From assembly GCF_013343005.1 (NCBI RefSeq), contig NZ_CP054491.1:2648501-2712500 (forward strand): a stretch of DNA of 64,000 bases. The letters are read 5' to 3'. Position numbers and translations under genes: made by a program. The notes under the pieces are model-generated. The model ran no database searches, was not told where the DNA came from, and saw nothing but the letters and a program-made list of their open reading frames with translations. Positions within the stretch are counted from its first letter, which is position 1. The number at the start of each line of letters is the position of its first letter. Below, in pieces: positions 11,603 through 29,030 of this stretch. This DNA is from Candidatus Reidiella endopervernicosa (lineage in GTDB: Bacteria > Pseudomonadota > Gammaproteobacteria > GCF-013343005).

Positions 11603-11880
11603 TTAATTTCAGCAATAGTGGGTAGACACAGATCGAGGACATCCAAAGCAATAACATTCTAATCTCTGTAGGCTTTATCAAGCTCCAATATCACCATCCG
11701 CCAAGCGCGAAGAGTGCGGAATCTTGCTTCTATCTCATAGCAATAGCAGGCATCTAGACTAGACTTTGGCTTGTGGACATAGGAATATGCTCTCTAAGAT
11801 TTTGAACTTCCTAGGCGTTGTGAGTACTGCTTTATCGGAGGCCTCGAACGGCGCGTTAGGGTTGCATAAGGAGAGGTGTT
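11603..11880. other. Intergenic region within the signalling island
   Basis: About 280 bp between the receiver remnant and the PhnD-like pseudogene. Nothing recognisable except a ribosome site (AAGGAGAGG) at the right end that serves the next gene. Confidence 0.45.
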
Positions 11881-12757
11881 GTGAATCACAGCAATCAATT
11901 CCTGATGGCTCTGCTTGTTGCTTTGCTCTGCTGGCCAATAAATACCCATGCGGACCCAATCGATGAGAGCGAAAGACCTCTTGTCCTCGCCATCCACCCC
12001 TACCTTAATGCACAGGAACTTATTAAGCGCTTCACCCTCTGGCAGATTACCTGAGCGAGGCGATCTCCCGTGACGTCGTTGTTCGCGTTGGCCGCACCTA
12101 TGAAGAGCATATCCACCAGATAGGCATAGACCTGGTGGATATTGCGTACATGGGCCCCTGCCCCATATGTACTAATGGTTAAGGATTATGGTCTAAAACC
12201 GTTGCTCGTAAAACTACAGTTGAACGGCAGTTATAAATACACCGGTCTAATTATTACACGCAAAGATAGTGACATTTAGAGCCTCGACGACCTCGAAGGG
12301 AAAACCTTTGCCTTTGGTGATAAAACTCAACCATGAGCCACCTCGTGCCTCACTACATGCTGCTGCAGAGGGGCTTGAGTGAACGCAATTTGGCACATAT
12401 GCAGCACCTGAATTCACACCGCAATGTGGCACACGCTGTACTGGCCGGTGACTTTGATGCCGGAGCCATTAAGGCCGAAGTCTATAAAGAGTTTTCCAAA
12501 CAGAACCTTCGCATCCTTGCAGAGACACCCGAATACCCAACCCACACCTTTGTCACCCGAAGCAACCTGTCGAATAAGCTGGTAAAGGAGTTAAGAACTG
12601 CCATGAAATCGCTGGGTAAAAGTGAGCAGGACGTGAAATATTGCGTTCCGCTCACTCCAGTCTTGTCGCCCTGGTTCCGGCAAAAGATCAGGACTACGAG
12701 ATTATGCGTAACACACTCCAATCGCTGGACAAAGCCGGAGTGTTTGCGTACCGATGA
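11881..12757 (+). pseudogene. PhnD-like periplasmic phosphate/phosphonate-binding protein, frameshifted
   Basis: GTG at 11881 follows a good ribosome site and opens a signal peptide (FLMALLVALLCWPINTHA). Across frames one can read LVLAIHPYLNAQELIKRF, then LADYLSEAISRDVVVRVG, DLVDIAYMGPAPYVLMVKDYG, SLDDLEGKTFAFG, STMSHLVPHYML and NVAHAVLAGDFDAGA, which is the PhnD-type binding fold. Breaks: near 12035, near 12150 (extra C in a GC run), an in-frame TAG at 12277, near 12328, and near 12650. Such stand-alone PhnD domains commonly sit upstream of a sensor and deliver ligand to it. The stop overlaps the start of the next gene at 12754, so the two were probably coupled. Not functional as read. Confidence 0.75.
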
Positions 12758-15700
12758 GCCTGTTAAAAATCTATCCCCGATCAGCCTATCTACTGGCGCT
12801 GTTGTTACTGCTCTCTGCAGGAATGGCAGCGTGGCTGGTACAAACACAACACACAAAGAATCTCAGCATGAGCCATGACAACGCTGAGAGAATGATGTCC
12901 TTGATCTCCAGCAGCATTATTACAGAATTACGCAAAGGCAATTATCAGGACATTCCGGTAATCGTTAATAACTGGGAAGCAAAAGCAATAACATCATACT
13001 GCTCGAGGTTAAAAGTAAAACGGATATTTACTGGCACGCCACCAACAAAAGAAAGATTTCGATAACTTCATTCAACTGTCACACAGACAGCCGTACTCCT
13101 ATCAAGGTTTCGCAACAATCAACCTGCACATAGACATGACACCAACCTATCATTTACGGGATGTATTAGCGTATCAGCTTGCGGAATACTGCTGTTATTG
13201 TTTGTTCTAATTGATACCTAACATGGCTCAGCGCGAGTCGAAAAGAGAAAAGCATCCGACTTGGAGAACTAAACATAGAATTACTTAAGAGCGATGCAAA
13301 ATATCGTCGTCTGGTAGGTAATTTACAGGGCATCTGCTCTTTCGTTAAGTGCAAAGGGATCGTTAACTATGTCACCCCATCGATAAAGTCCTTACTGGGG
13401 TACTTGCCGGAGCAGGTATGTGAGCATCGATATGATGACTTTCTCGCTGACATACCCAGCCAGAATAAAGTCAAACAACGCATGGAGGAGACCCTGCACG
13501 GAAAACAACAAACCGTCTTTGAGGCCGAGGTTCAACACAAAGATGGCAGCACGCGAACTTTCGATATCACAGCTGTTCCGATCAATGATGAAAGTGGAAA
13601 AGTCGCCTCAGTAGAGGGTGTAGCGCACGAGATTACCTACAAAAGATGGCAGAGAAGGCACTTCAACGCCATATGGAGGATCAGGGCATTATTGCATCGA
13701 TCCTGCATATTTCACTGGAGAACCTATCGCTCGCAGAAATCCTCTCCCTGAGTCTCAACCTGGTTCTCGACAATCACAGTCTTGGATTGACCCGCAAGGG
13801 TTGCATTTTCCTGGTTGACGATACTAGCCATCAGTTGGTAATGGAGGTTGAACGGGGACTACCTGAGACGCTTATCGATAAGTTCCATAATCTTGAGTTT
13901 GGAAAGCATCTCTGCGGCATTTCAATCTCAGAAGGTACGATCAATTTTTCCAATGAGATTGATGAACTACACTCTATGGCTTACCGGAGCATGACAGATT
14001 TTGGACAATACTGTGTCCCCTGGAAAGCAAAGGTGAAGTGCTGGGCATACTCAGCCTATATGTATCTGAAGATCACTCCCGCACGAAGTCTGTTGAGATG
14101 TTTATTACCGCCGTTGCCGACACCCTTGCCGGTATTATTCGACGCAAGAAAACAGAGGACAAACTCAAACAGGCCGCGACAGTCTTTGAGAGTGCCGCAG
14201 AGGGTATTGTAATCACCGATGAGCAGGCAAGGATTACAGCCGTAAATCAGACGGTTGTTGCGATGACTGGGTACAGCGAGAACGAGATGCTAGGAAAAAC
14301 CCCAGCCTCTGGCGTTCAGAGCACCATGATCGTCACTTTTTCATAATATGTGGGCATCTTGCAGCAGGCCGGACACTGGCGTCCGGGGAGTCGCTATTTT
14401 GCGAAAGTTTGTTTTGGGCATCCAAGCCCAAGCAAACAGCAAAAACTTCACGCGACCGTTTATGCCTGCGGCGCCCCGACCGTCCTGCGTACGTTGCGTA
14501 ATCACCTCTTCGCGGCTCTACACAACTCCCTCAGTGACTCTACGCCGACATAAAGCCGCTGCTGAATCTTCTCCGTCGTTCGCTCGCGCCTCAACTACGA
14601 ATAGGCAGACGGCGTCGACTATCGGGGACTAACCGCCCTCACTTCGCTCTCCATGGCGGTCAGCGGGCGAGATATGGAATCGACGCAAGAACGGTGACAT
14701 CTTTCCATGCTGGCAGACAATTAGCGCGGTCAAGGATGAGGCCGGCAAGGTATCACATTACGTCAGCCTGATTTCAGACATCACCACTATCAAAGAGTCA
14801 CAGGCAAAGGCGGAATACCTTGCACATCACGATCCGTTAACCAAATTACCAAATCGTTTGTTATTTAATGCACGAGTTGATCATGCTATCGAACGCGCAC
14901 ACCGGAAGGGCATCATGTTTTAGTCATATTTCGACCTCGATCGGTTCAAGCACATCAATGACAGTCTGGGCCACCCAGTGGGAGACGAGGTGCTTAAACA
15001 GGTCGCATCCAGGCTTAAGCAACAGGTGCGTGAAGACGACACTATCGCCCGCCTTGGCGGGGATGAGTTCACCTTGCTGGTCGAAGAGATTGCAAACCCG
15101 ACAGATGCGGCACCATTGGCAAAAAAAAACTGGAACAATTTAATGAACCATTTGTTGTGGAAGGCAACATCCTGCATATAACGGCAAGCTTGGGATCAGC
15201 ATCTATCCAGACGATGGACTCGACATGCTTACCCTGGTCAGAAACGCTGATACCGCCATGTATCAGGCAAAAGAGAGGGTAGAAACACCTATCAATTCTA
15301 TACACGCCAGTTTACCGATTCAGCCTCTCAACGTGTTCGCCTTGAATCAAACATTAGAAATGCTTTAAAGAAGAAACAGTTTGTTGTCTATTACCAGCCT
15401 AAATACTCTTTATCAACGGATCGATCGTCGGTGCTGAAGCACTACTGAGATGGCAGCATCCTGAGAACGGCATGATGTCACCGTGCATTTCATTCCTCTG
15501 GCAGAGGAGACACGACTCATCATACCGATTGGCTCCTGGGTACTGCACGAAGCCTGCGCTCAATTTAAATCGATGCTAGAGGATGGACTTCCCTCGGTCA
15601 CATCAGCATCAATGTTGCCGGGCAGCAGATACAGGGCGGAAAGATTGTCGAAACCGTGGCGGAAGTCTTAGCAGAGACGGGGCTGGATCCGCAGTATGTG

Positions 15701-16140
15701 GAGCTGGAAATCACGGAAACATTTATTATGAAAAATGTTGAGGAAGCAATAAGCACTCTAACTGCGTTGCGCGATCTTGGTATTTCGTTGGCTATCGATG
15801 ATTTTGGTACTGGTTACTCATCCTTGAGCTACCTTAAGCGCTACCCGTTAACAAGTTAAAAATAGACAAGTCGTTTATCGATGGAATCCCGGATGACCCC
15901 GAAGATGCGGCCATAGTGAAAGCTGTAATAGCGTTGGGAAAAGGTTTAGAGATGAAGATCGTTGCAGAGGGTGTTGAAGGCGAGGATCAACGTGATTATA
16001 TCGCACGTGAAGGATGTGATGAGGTCCAGGGATATCTCTATGCTCCCCGTTACCCATGTCTGATTTCAGGGCATTACTTGAGTCAAATAAGTAATATCGA
16101 CCAGAGGGTGATCCCAGTATCCGCCCGATGGCAGGCGTGA
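12754..16140 (+). pseudogene. Membrane PAS-GAF-PAS-GGDEF-EAL sensor, frameshifted and carrying a repeat element
   Basis: In order: N-terminal membrane segment (SAYLLALLLLLSAGMAAWLV), periplasmic part, second membrane stretch near 13180, PAS (about 13290-13640), GAF (about 13670-14160), PAS (about 14180-14800, split by the element at 14383-14665), GGDEF domain with intact RLGGDEF (about 15053), and EAL domain with AEALLRW (about 15440), AIDDFGTGYSSLSYL and a C-terminal end at 16140. It would make or degrade c-di-GMP in response to the upstream PhnD-like protein. At least eight single-base breaks are evident, among them near 13020, 13210, 13650, 14030, 14930, 15130, 15480 and 15600. Removal of the element restores GHWR/GEIWNRRKNGD in the second PAS domain. 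Confidence 0.8.
14383..14665 (+). repeat. Interspersed element, copy 3 (subfamily beta), inside PAS domain
   Basis: 283 bp, same direction as the host. Left end CC then GGGGAGTCGC; right end GGCGGTCAGCG. Restored target GGCGT/GGCGAG. Subfamily beta marker: CTATCGGGGACTAA and CCCTCACTTCGCTCTCC. Confidence 0.95.
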
Positions 16141-16207
16141 TCCAACACACCGAGGGCGGTTAGAATCCGTATACTTTCACCAAAGCAAACCAGTCACGGA
16201 TCTCTCA

Positions 16208-17701
16208 ATGATGACCAAGAACCAAGCCAGGGTGTTGATAGTCGATGACGAACGACTGCCACATCACATGCTCAATGACATGCTCAATGACATGCTCAAT
16301 GACATGCTCAGGATAGTTATGCGATCAAAGTCGCATTAAATGGACAGCAGGCGATCGAACGTGCGCCTCCGATCCACAACCCGATCTGATTCTGCTCGAT
16401 ATCCAGATGCCTGAAGTGAATGGCTTTGAGGTCCTCACACAGCTACAGAGCGACTCACGTACCCGAACCATTCCCGTCATCTTCTCACCGCGATGGATGC
16501 CGAAGGCGATGAGACCCAGGGGCTGGAGCTGGGCGCGGTCGACTACATCACCAAACCCTTCTCCCCGCCATCGTCAACGCCCGTGTCAAGACCCAACTCA
16601 CCCTGCAACAGAGCATTCGCGAAAGGTCGAGGCGCGCCTTCAAGCCGATTCACTCCGAGAACAGGTCGCGCCCTAAGTCGCTGCATGAGCAGCGACGCCC
16701 TTCAGCACCCAGAGGCCTTCAGCGACATCGTCACCGAGAGCGCAGCATGTGGGCGACCTTCCACTATATGGAAGCGATCGCTAACTCGGGGAGCCGGTAT
16801 TGATTTCCGGGAGACGGGTGTTGGTAAAGAGCTTATCGCCCATGCGGCGCATCGGTTGAGCAAGCGGCCCGGTGAGCTGGTTGCCGTCAATCTGGCGGAC
16901 TCGACGATGTCGCCTTTTCAGATACGCTGTTTGGTCACAAAAGGTGCCTTTACCGGAGCCAACCAGGAGCGTAAGGGCTCATCAGCAAGGCGGAGGGTGG
17001 AACACTCTTTCTCGATGAGATTGGCGATCTGGAACCCGCCTCGCAGATCAAACTGCTACGCCTGCTACAAGAGAGACTCTACTACCCACTCGGTTCAGAT
17101 ACCCCCGTCGCCATGGATGTCACAGTCGTCGCTGCGACCAATCGCAACCTGAACAGACTGATGGAAGCGGAGGAGTTTCGTCAGGATCTATTCTTCAGAC
17201 TCTCCTCACACCAGATCAAGATTCCACCACTGCGCGAGCGCCGTGACGACATCCCCGCTCTGACCGAGCACTTTCTCGACGAAGCAGGTCAGGCGATGGC
17301 TCAACAACCACTCAAACCACCAGTAGAGCTTTTAAGCTTCTTGAGATCTACGACTTCCCCGGCAATATTCGTGAGCTGCGTGCGATGATCTTGATGCGGT
17401 CGCACAGCATCAGAGCGGCCCTGTCCTCTCGATGAAGAGCATTCAGCAGACCATTGAGGAGCGTAGAGCCACGCAGCGACAGAACACGGCAGTAGCCGAC
17501 CACCACCACGAGTCTTCCGCCCTGCGCATCGATGGAAGGCTCCCCACCCTGGAAGAGGCGGAGAATCTGCTCGTCGCAGAGGCGATGCAGCAGGCTGGGA
17601 ACAATCAGGGCATTGCTGCGTCGCTGCTTGGCATCTCACGCTCAGCCCTGAACCGTAGACTCAATCGCCACCTGCAACACCTGATCAGCTCCAACAATTA
17701 A
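16208..17701 (+). pseudogene. NtrC-family response regulator (REC-AAA+-Fis HTH), frameshifted
   Basis: Receiver domain (16208-16580: ARVLIVDDERL, PDLILLDIQMPEVNGFE in another frame, GAVDYITKPF), sigma54-interacting AAA+ domain (about 16700-17400: ETGVGKELIA as Walker A, KGAFTGA at about 16940 as the sigma54-contact loop, TLFLDEIGDLEPASQ as Walker B, VVAATNRNL, FRQDLFFRLS) and a Fis-type helix-turn-helix (17520-17701: NNQGIAASLLGISRSALNRRL). It would activate sigma54 promoters. At least six frame breaks (for example near 16320, 16370, 16490, 16560, 16970 and 17340) disrupt it. The receiver also carries a 12-bp tandem expansion. Confidence 0.82.
16268..16303 (+). repeat. 12-bp tandem repeat, three units, in receiver domain
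   Basis: ATGCTCAATGAC is repeated three times without change and followed by a partial fourth unit ATGCTCA. It encodes MLND in frame. Paralogous receivers in the island have a single unit (NMLNDIL-like), so two units look like a slippage expansion. Confidence 0.9.
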
Positions 17702-18057
17702 TCAGACCTCCATACAGGGTGCGTCAATTCGCACAGGCGCACACCCCATCCACCTCCGAAGCACCCTATCTATCTGTTTTAGATAGTAATCAGACCCTCC
17801 CCGACAAACAGGACAACAGGCTGTGCAGATTGGCACACCCCTATGCATTCCTGAAAAGAGTAATTTGAAACTCTACCCCTCTGATTAAACAGAACAATTT
17901 AGCAGACACACCTCCTTGGTCCAGATCTTGATAAGTAATGGGTGAATAGACGGCAATTTGGCCGTGATAGACAACCACCATTACAAGGACCAGAGAGAGT
18001 GCAACAGACTCGACAGACAACGCGCACGGTACCGAACGCACACCACAGCTGCATCGA
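17702..18057. other. Intergenic region within the signalling island
   Basis: About 355 bp between the NtrC-like and REC-TM-SPOR genes. No domain, tRNA, repeat or convincing terminator was recognised. Confidence 0.45.
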
Positions 18058-19865
18058 GTGCCACCGATGAGAACAAGCGAACAGCCGCGAGTTCTTATCG
18101 TCGATGATGAACGACAGAACCTCACTATCCTGCACGACCTGCTCAAGAACGATTATCAGATCAAGGTCGCCATCAACGGCAAACAGGCGCTCTGTCGTGC
18201 CAGCTCATTCCCGAGGCCCGACATCATCCTGCTCGATATCGTGATGCCGGAGATGGATGGCATCAGGTCTGTAAAAACTGCGAAATGATCCCAACACCGC
18301 CAACATCCCGGTGATTTTCATCTCAGCGAAGAACGCCAAGGCCGATGTAATCACCGGCTTAAAGGCAGGCGGCCGGGATTTCATCTCCAAACCGATCGAT
18401 CCAGACGCCGTCAGGGAACGAGTCAGTCAACTGCTAAAGCACGCCCCTGCAAAGCTCAAACACGAGCCCGTCAATGCCAAGCCGAAGCGACCCATCACCG
18501 AGATGCTCGACGAAACGAAGACAGAGAGTCCCCTCCTGCTGAGAAGCAGTTCTTCAATCAACTTCAGGCCGACCTCGCTGCTCAGGGGCTACTCGACACC
18601 CCTGATGCGGTATCGACCAAAGAGTCGGTTAACGAACCTGCGTTTACCGATCCAGGCGAAGATCCAGCCCTCACAAACTCAATGAGCAAAAAGAGTCACA
18701 CACGGGCAGGCAAACGCGCAAAACCGATCACGACATACAAGGCACCCGTACTCAATCTCGACGGATCTGAACACAAGGCCAACTTTGTTAAACCCAAGGA
18801 GGGCATCGCAACCCGCACTCCCACCGCAACAAAGAGCGCCACTGCAACAACGAGTAGCGCGGCCACCACTCCGACAGCCGTTGCATCAACCTGGACACTC
18901 TCCCTTCCAGTGACTCTCTCGTTGATGGGTCTGATAGTCGCTATTGCTGTCGGTACGGCGGGAGCCGTCTACAGCTACTACCAGAAAACGGACCATCAAT
19001 CGTCACAGCCACCCTCGGCTTCAGCAGAGACAATCAAGCGTGGCCCCAGTTCAAGCAGTGGAGTTTCAACGGCCAAAGCGGGCAATACGATTCAACGTAG
19101 ATCAACCAGTGTGAAGCGGCAGGCCTCGACTATTAAACGCTCAGCTCCATCGAACACAGCGTCACAGAAAAGAAAGAAACCGCTCCATTGCAGACGGTGT
19201 ATCTATGCGAGCCGATCAGCAGCAGATTAATCACCCTCCCTTAGAGAGCAGAGCAGCGACACGCCGCCCCTTGGAGCTAGCCAATCTGTAGAGACCACAG
19301 CAAGTAGTAGAGGTCGAGACAGCGAAGCTGTAAGAGAGGGGCAACGCCTCAAAAGCACTCACCCAATCAGGGCACGAACAGAGAGCACCCATCCACGGTA
19401 CCCGCCACAGCAAACCTAACTGAAAAGGTAGAGGCGTTTAGAGGCAGCATCTCTGTACGCATTGAATCGGAGGACGATAGCAGGGAAGAGCAAGGAAATA
19501 GTGGTACTAGCGGAGCACAGAATAGTCGCCCCAAGCAGTCAGAGCTGCGCCGCAGAAGTCGAGCTCAACGACGGCCAATCCGCTTCAACGGGTTGCCGCG
19601 AGTAGCAGTGGTCGCAAGACCGATCAAGTGAGTAAGCAGTGGAGCGTAAATCTCAACTCAGTTCGCACCCTCAAAGAGGCGCAAGCGCTGGTGCAGCGAT
19701 ACCAGAAGCTCGGGCTCGATGCCGTGCACACCACCACACAGATCGAAAAGCGCACCTGGTATCGGGTGCGTATCGAAACCTGGAGAGCCACGAAAGCGCC
19801 TCACAGTTTGCCAAAACCTCGAACGCAATCTGGGGCTGGGTAACGGCTGGGTATCCAGACAGTAG
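18058..19865 (+). pseudogene. Receiver-transmembrane-SPOR protein, frameshifted
   Basis: Starts at GTG 18058 or ATG 18067. Receiver domain: PRVLIVDDERQN, PDIILLDIVMPEMDG, VIFISAK, GGRDFISKPID (18085-18440), with a break near 18270. A second break near 18530 leads through a linker into KKSHTRAGKRAKP, then one hydrophobic helix (18894-18975: TLSLPVTLSLMGLIVAIAVG), a Ser/Thr/Lys-rich periplasmic-type linker, and a C-terminal SPOR-like domain (19628-19865: WSVNLNSVRTLKEAQALVQR, WYRVRIE, SASQFAKNLERNLGL) ending at 19865. SPOR domains bind denuded septal peptidoglycan. A receiver joined through a membrane helix to SPOR is an unusual layout. At least four breaks are seen. Confidence 0.68.
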
Positions 19866-19898
19866 TCTGCGCCGATCTACAAAAGTGAGGAGATTGAG

Positions 19899-21219
19899 AT
19901 GATGAATAGATCACCGGCGATCAAGGTAATGCTGGTCGATTATGATGCCGACTTTGTCGGTCTATTGCGGCTGATGCCCACTCGTTTGGAGATTTTGATA
20001 TCAGACCTGCAAGTAATGAAGCGGAGGCACTATATCTGCTTGAGGGTTTCAAACCGGACATTACCGTCATCGATATTGCGGCATCACACCTCGATGGCAC
20101 GCAAATCCTGCAACGCATTCGACAGCGCGATATTGATGCCCGCATTCTCATCGTCACAACGATGCAGCCAGAGAGTATCGCGGAGTACATCAATCAATCT
20201 CAACACACCGACTATCTCTGCAAGGCCAATCCTATCCCCGAAATACGCAGCGAGATTCAACGTCACATCGAAACACTGGTGCCCTCTTATCGACTCTAAA
20301 CCCAGAGTGCTGATCGTTGATGACGAGCGTCTCAACATCAACATCCTCAACGACATTCTCAGGACGACTACAGAATAAAAGTGGCCACCAACGGTGCACA
20401 GGCACTGGTGCGCGCCGCCACTCACCCACGGCCGGATATTATCCTGCTCGATATCGTCATGCCCGGACTTGATGGTTTCCATATCTGTGAGCTACTGCAG
20501 GCCGATCCCAACACCGTCGACATTCCGATCATATTTATTACCGCCAGCAGTTCAGAAACCGACGAGGTGAGAGGACTTGCTCTTGGCGGCCGAGACTTTA
20601 TCTCCAAACCGGTACGTCCCGAGATCGTCCGCGCGCGCGTGAAGAGTCAGATTATCCAGTTGATGCAGAAAAGAGCTCAAGCGTATGCATCAACAACTGC
20701 TCGAATTATCCAATACCGACGGTCTCACCAACATCTCTAACCGGCGACGTTTTGATGATTTCCTTCTTCAGGAGTGGAGTCGATCGATCCGCTCTGCAAC
20801 GCCTCTGGGACTGGTGATGCTCGATATCGACCATTTCAAACTCTACAACGACCACTACGGACATGCCGTCGGAGACGGGCGCTAAAACAGGTCGCGGGGA
20901 CACTAGCACAGCAGATCCGCAGACCACCCGACATTGTTGCACGCTACGGTGGCGAGGAGTTTGTCTGTGTACTCCCAGATACCGACCTGGAGGGCGTGGA
21001 CACGGTATGCAACTCGCTACTTAATGCCATCAATGAACTGGCGATCCCTCACCAGACATCACCCATCGCCGACACCATCACCGTCAGCATCGGTGCCACA
21101 TCCACTACCCCCAACAGGGTGATGGTGCTGAAGCACTGATCAGCAGGGCAGACACCCTGCTCTACGAATCGAAAGTAGCAGGACGCAATCGATTAACCGT
21201 TCAGAAAATGTGTGCCTGA
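19899..21219 (+). pseudogene. PleD-like REC-REC-GGDEF diguanylate cyclase, frameshifted
   Basis: First receiver: KVMLVDYDADFVGL then, after a one-base loss near 19963, FDIRPASNEAEALYLLEG, DITVIDIAASHLDGTQIL. Second receiver: RVLIVDDERLNINILNDIL (20308), PDIILLDIVMPGLDGFHI, GGRDFISKPV. GGDEF domain: LSNTDGLTNISNRRRFDDF, MLDIDHFKLYNDHYGH, ARYGGEEF (active-site motif intact, about 20945), SIGAT, ADTLLYESKVAGRN to the stop at 21219. The frame before and after the first receiver is the same, so a single REC-REC-GGDEF gene is the simplest ancestor. Breaks near 19963, 20295, 20363, 20680, 20880 and 21118. It follows the SPOR gene with 33 bp between, and has GGAG before its start. Confidence 0.78.
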
Positions 21220-21233
21220 GAAGAATAACTACG

Positions 21234-27856
<6,623 letters not shown>

Positions 27857-27867
<11 letters not shown>

Positions 27868-29030
27868 CCTACTTCCCTTCTGATTAGCCTTGGCCTGCTG
27901 TGGCCCTCACTCGCCACTGCGATCAGTGCAAGCTGCTGCTCGAGGAGTGTGGCGAGTACGCACTATCCATAACTTGGCAGAGGCGGACCATTGGTATGAC
28001 GATAGTGGTGATCGTCAACCGCTTGGCTCGTCGGCCTGAGTAATCTTACCGAGAAGGAGTCACCACCACCGTACCCAACGTCTACGCCATCAGTAACAGC
28101 GCTCGTTACCGTCTGCAGCGCACGCGACCTGACACTGGGTACGGCTTAGACGATACGCTCTCGCTCGCGATCTGGGTTCCCTACTTCGACCATCAAACCT
28201 CACAGTCGGCCACCTAACCCCGGGTATCGGCTGGGGCGGTCTCGCAGCAGCGCAACAGGCGCAGCTCATCGGTGCTACCGCCACACTCGATAATAGCGAT
28301 CCTGCTCACGCCGCACTCGGCGATATCCATCTCGGTTTCAAACAGCAGATCTATAACAGGGCAGAGAGCCCACTGCGTTTCTCTCTTGGTGGTGGTATAA
28401 ACATGCCTACCGGCCATGTCGCCGATCCACTCGATAGCAGTGATACCTCCACCGGTGATGGACAGTGGGATCTGAGTCTCTGGAGCTGGACCGACTTTAA
28501 GTTCAGCGAGAACTTTTCATCAATCTCCACACCCGCCACAGCTACGGCTTTGCCAGTGAACGCGACGCACTCTTTCCCAGCGACCCCAGCCAGAGTGCAA
28601 ATATGGAGTTCCAGCCTGCACTGCTGCACCACCTGCAGCTGGAGGCGCAGCAGAAGATCCTCTTAAACGGATGGGCACTGCTGCCCAGTCTCATGCTTAT
28701 CTACGACGCACAGGGTGAGGAGAAGCGTCAGTCGTTCAATCTGGCGGATCAAACTTTAGTGGATCGATGAACGCCGTCGAGGGAACCGACTGGGAGCGAC
28801 TGATGATCAAACCGACATTGGGTATTGGTTTCCGTCCCTTGGTATACCAGCAAGACTCTATCTCCCGTTATATCCATACCCTCTCGGGGAGAAACACTCC
28901 CGACACCGATTCGATAGAGCTACGCATGGGCTCTTTTTCAGAAGGTTTGATGGGTGATCAATTGAAAAGGACAGGCCCACCACTGCTGAGTCAACACTCT
29001 GTGCGACTGGCTTACTCGCCACTGGGGTGA
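27857..29030 (+). pseudogene. Outer-membrane beta-barrel (transporter-like) protein, frameshifted
   Basis: The ATG at 27857 overlaps the stop of the preceding kinase and opens a signal peptide split by a break (MRFSLLPF, then ISLGLLWPSLATA). Later pieces alternate polar and hydrophobic residues as beta strands do: RYRLQRTRPDTGYGLDDTLS, LAIWVPYFDHQ, GDIHLGFKQQIYN, PLRFSLGGGINMPTGHV, WDLSLWSWTDFKFSENFF, ending SVRLAYSPLG at 29030. It resembles the family of predicted outer-membrane transporters found near aromatic-degradation genes, but I cannot name it. Several breaks (near 27880, 28030, 28190, 28520, 28660, 28880). Lying coupled between two sensor kinases, it may have supplied their ligand; this is inference. 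Confidence 0.6.
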
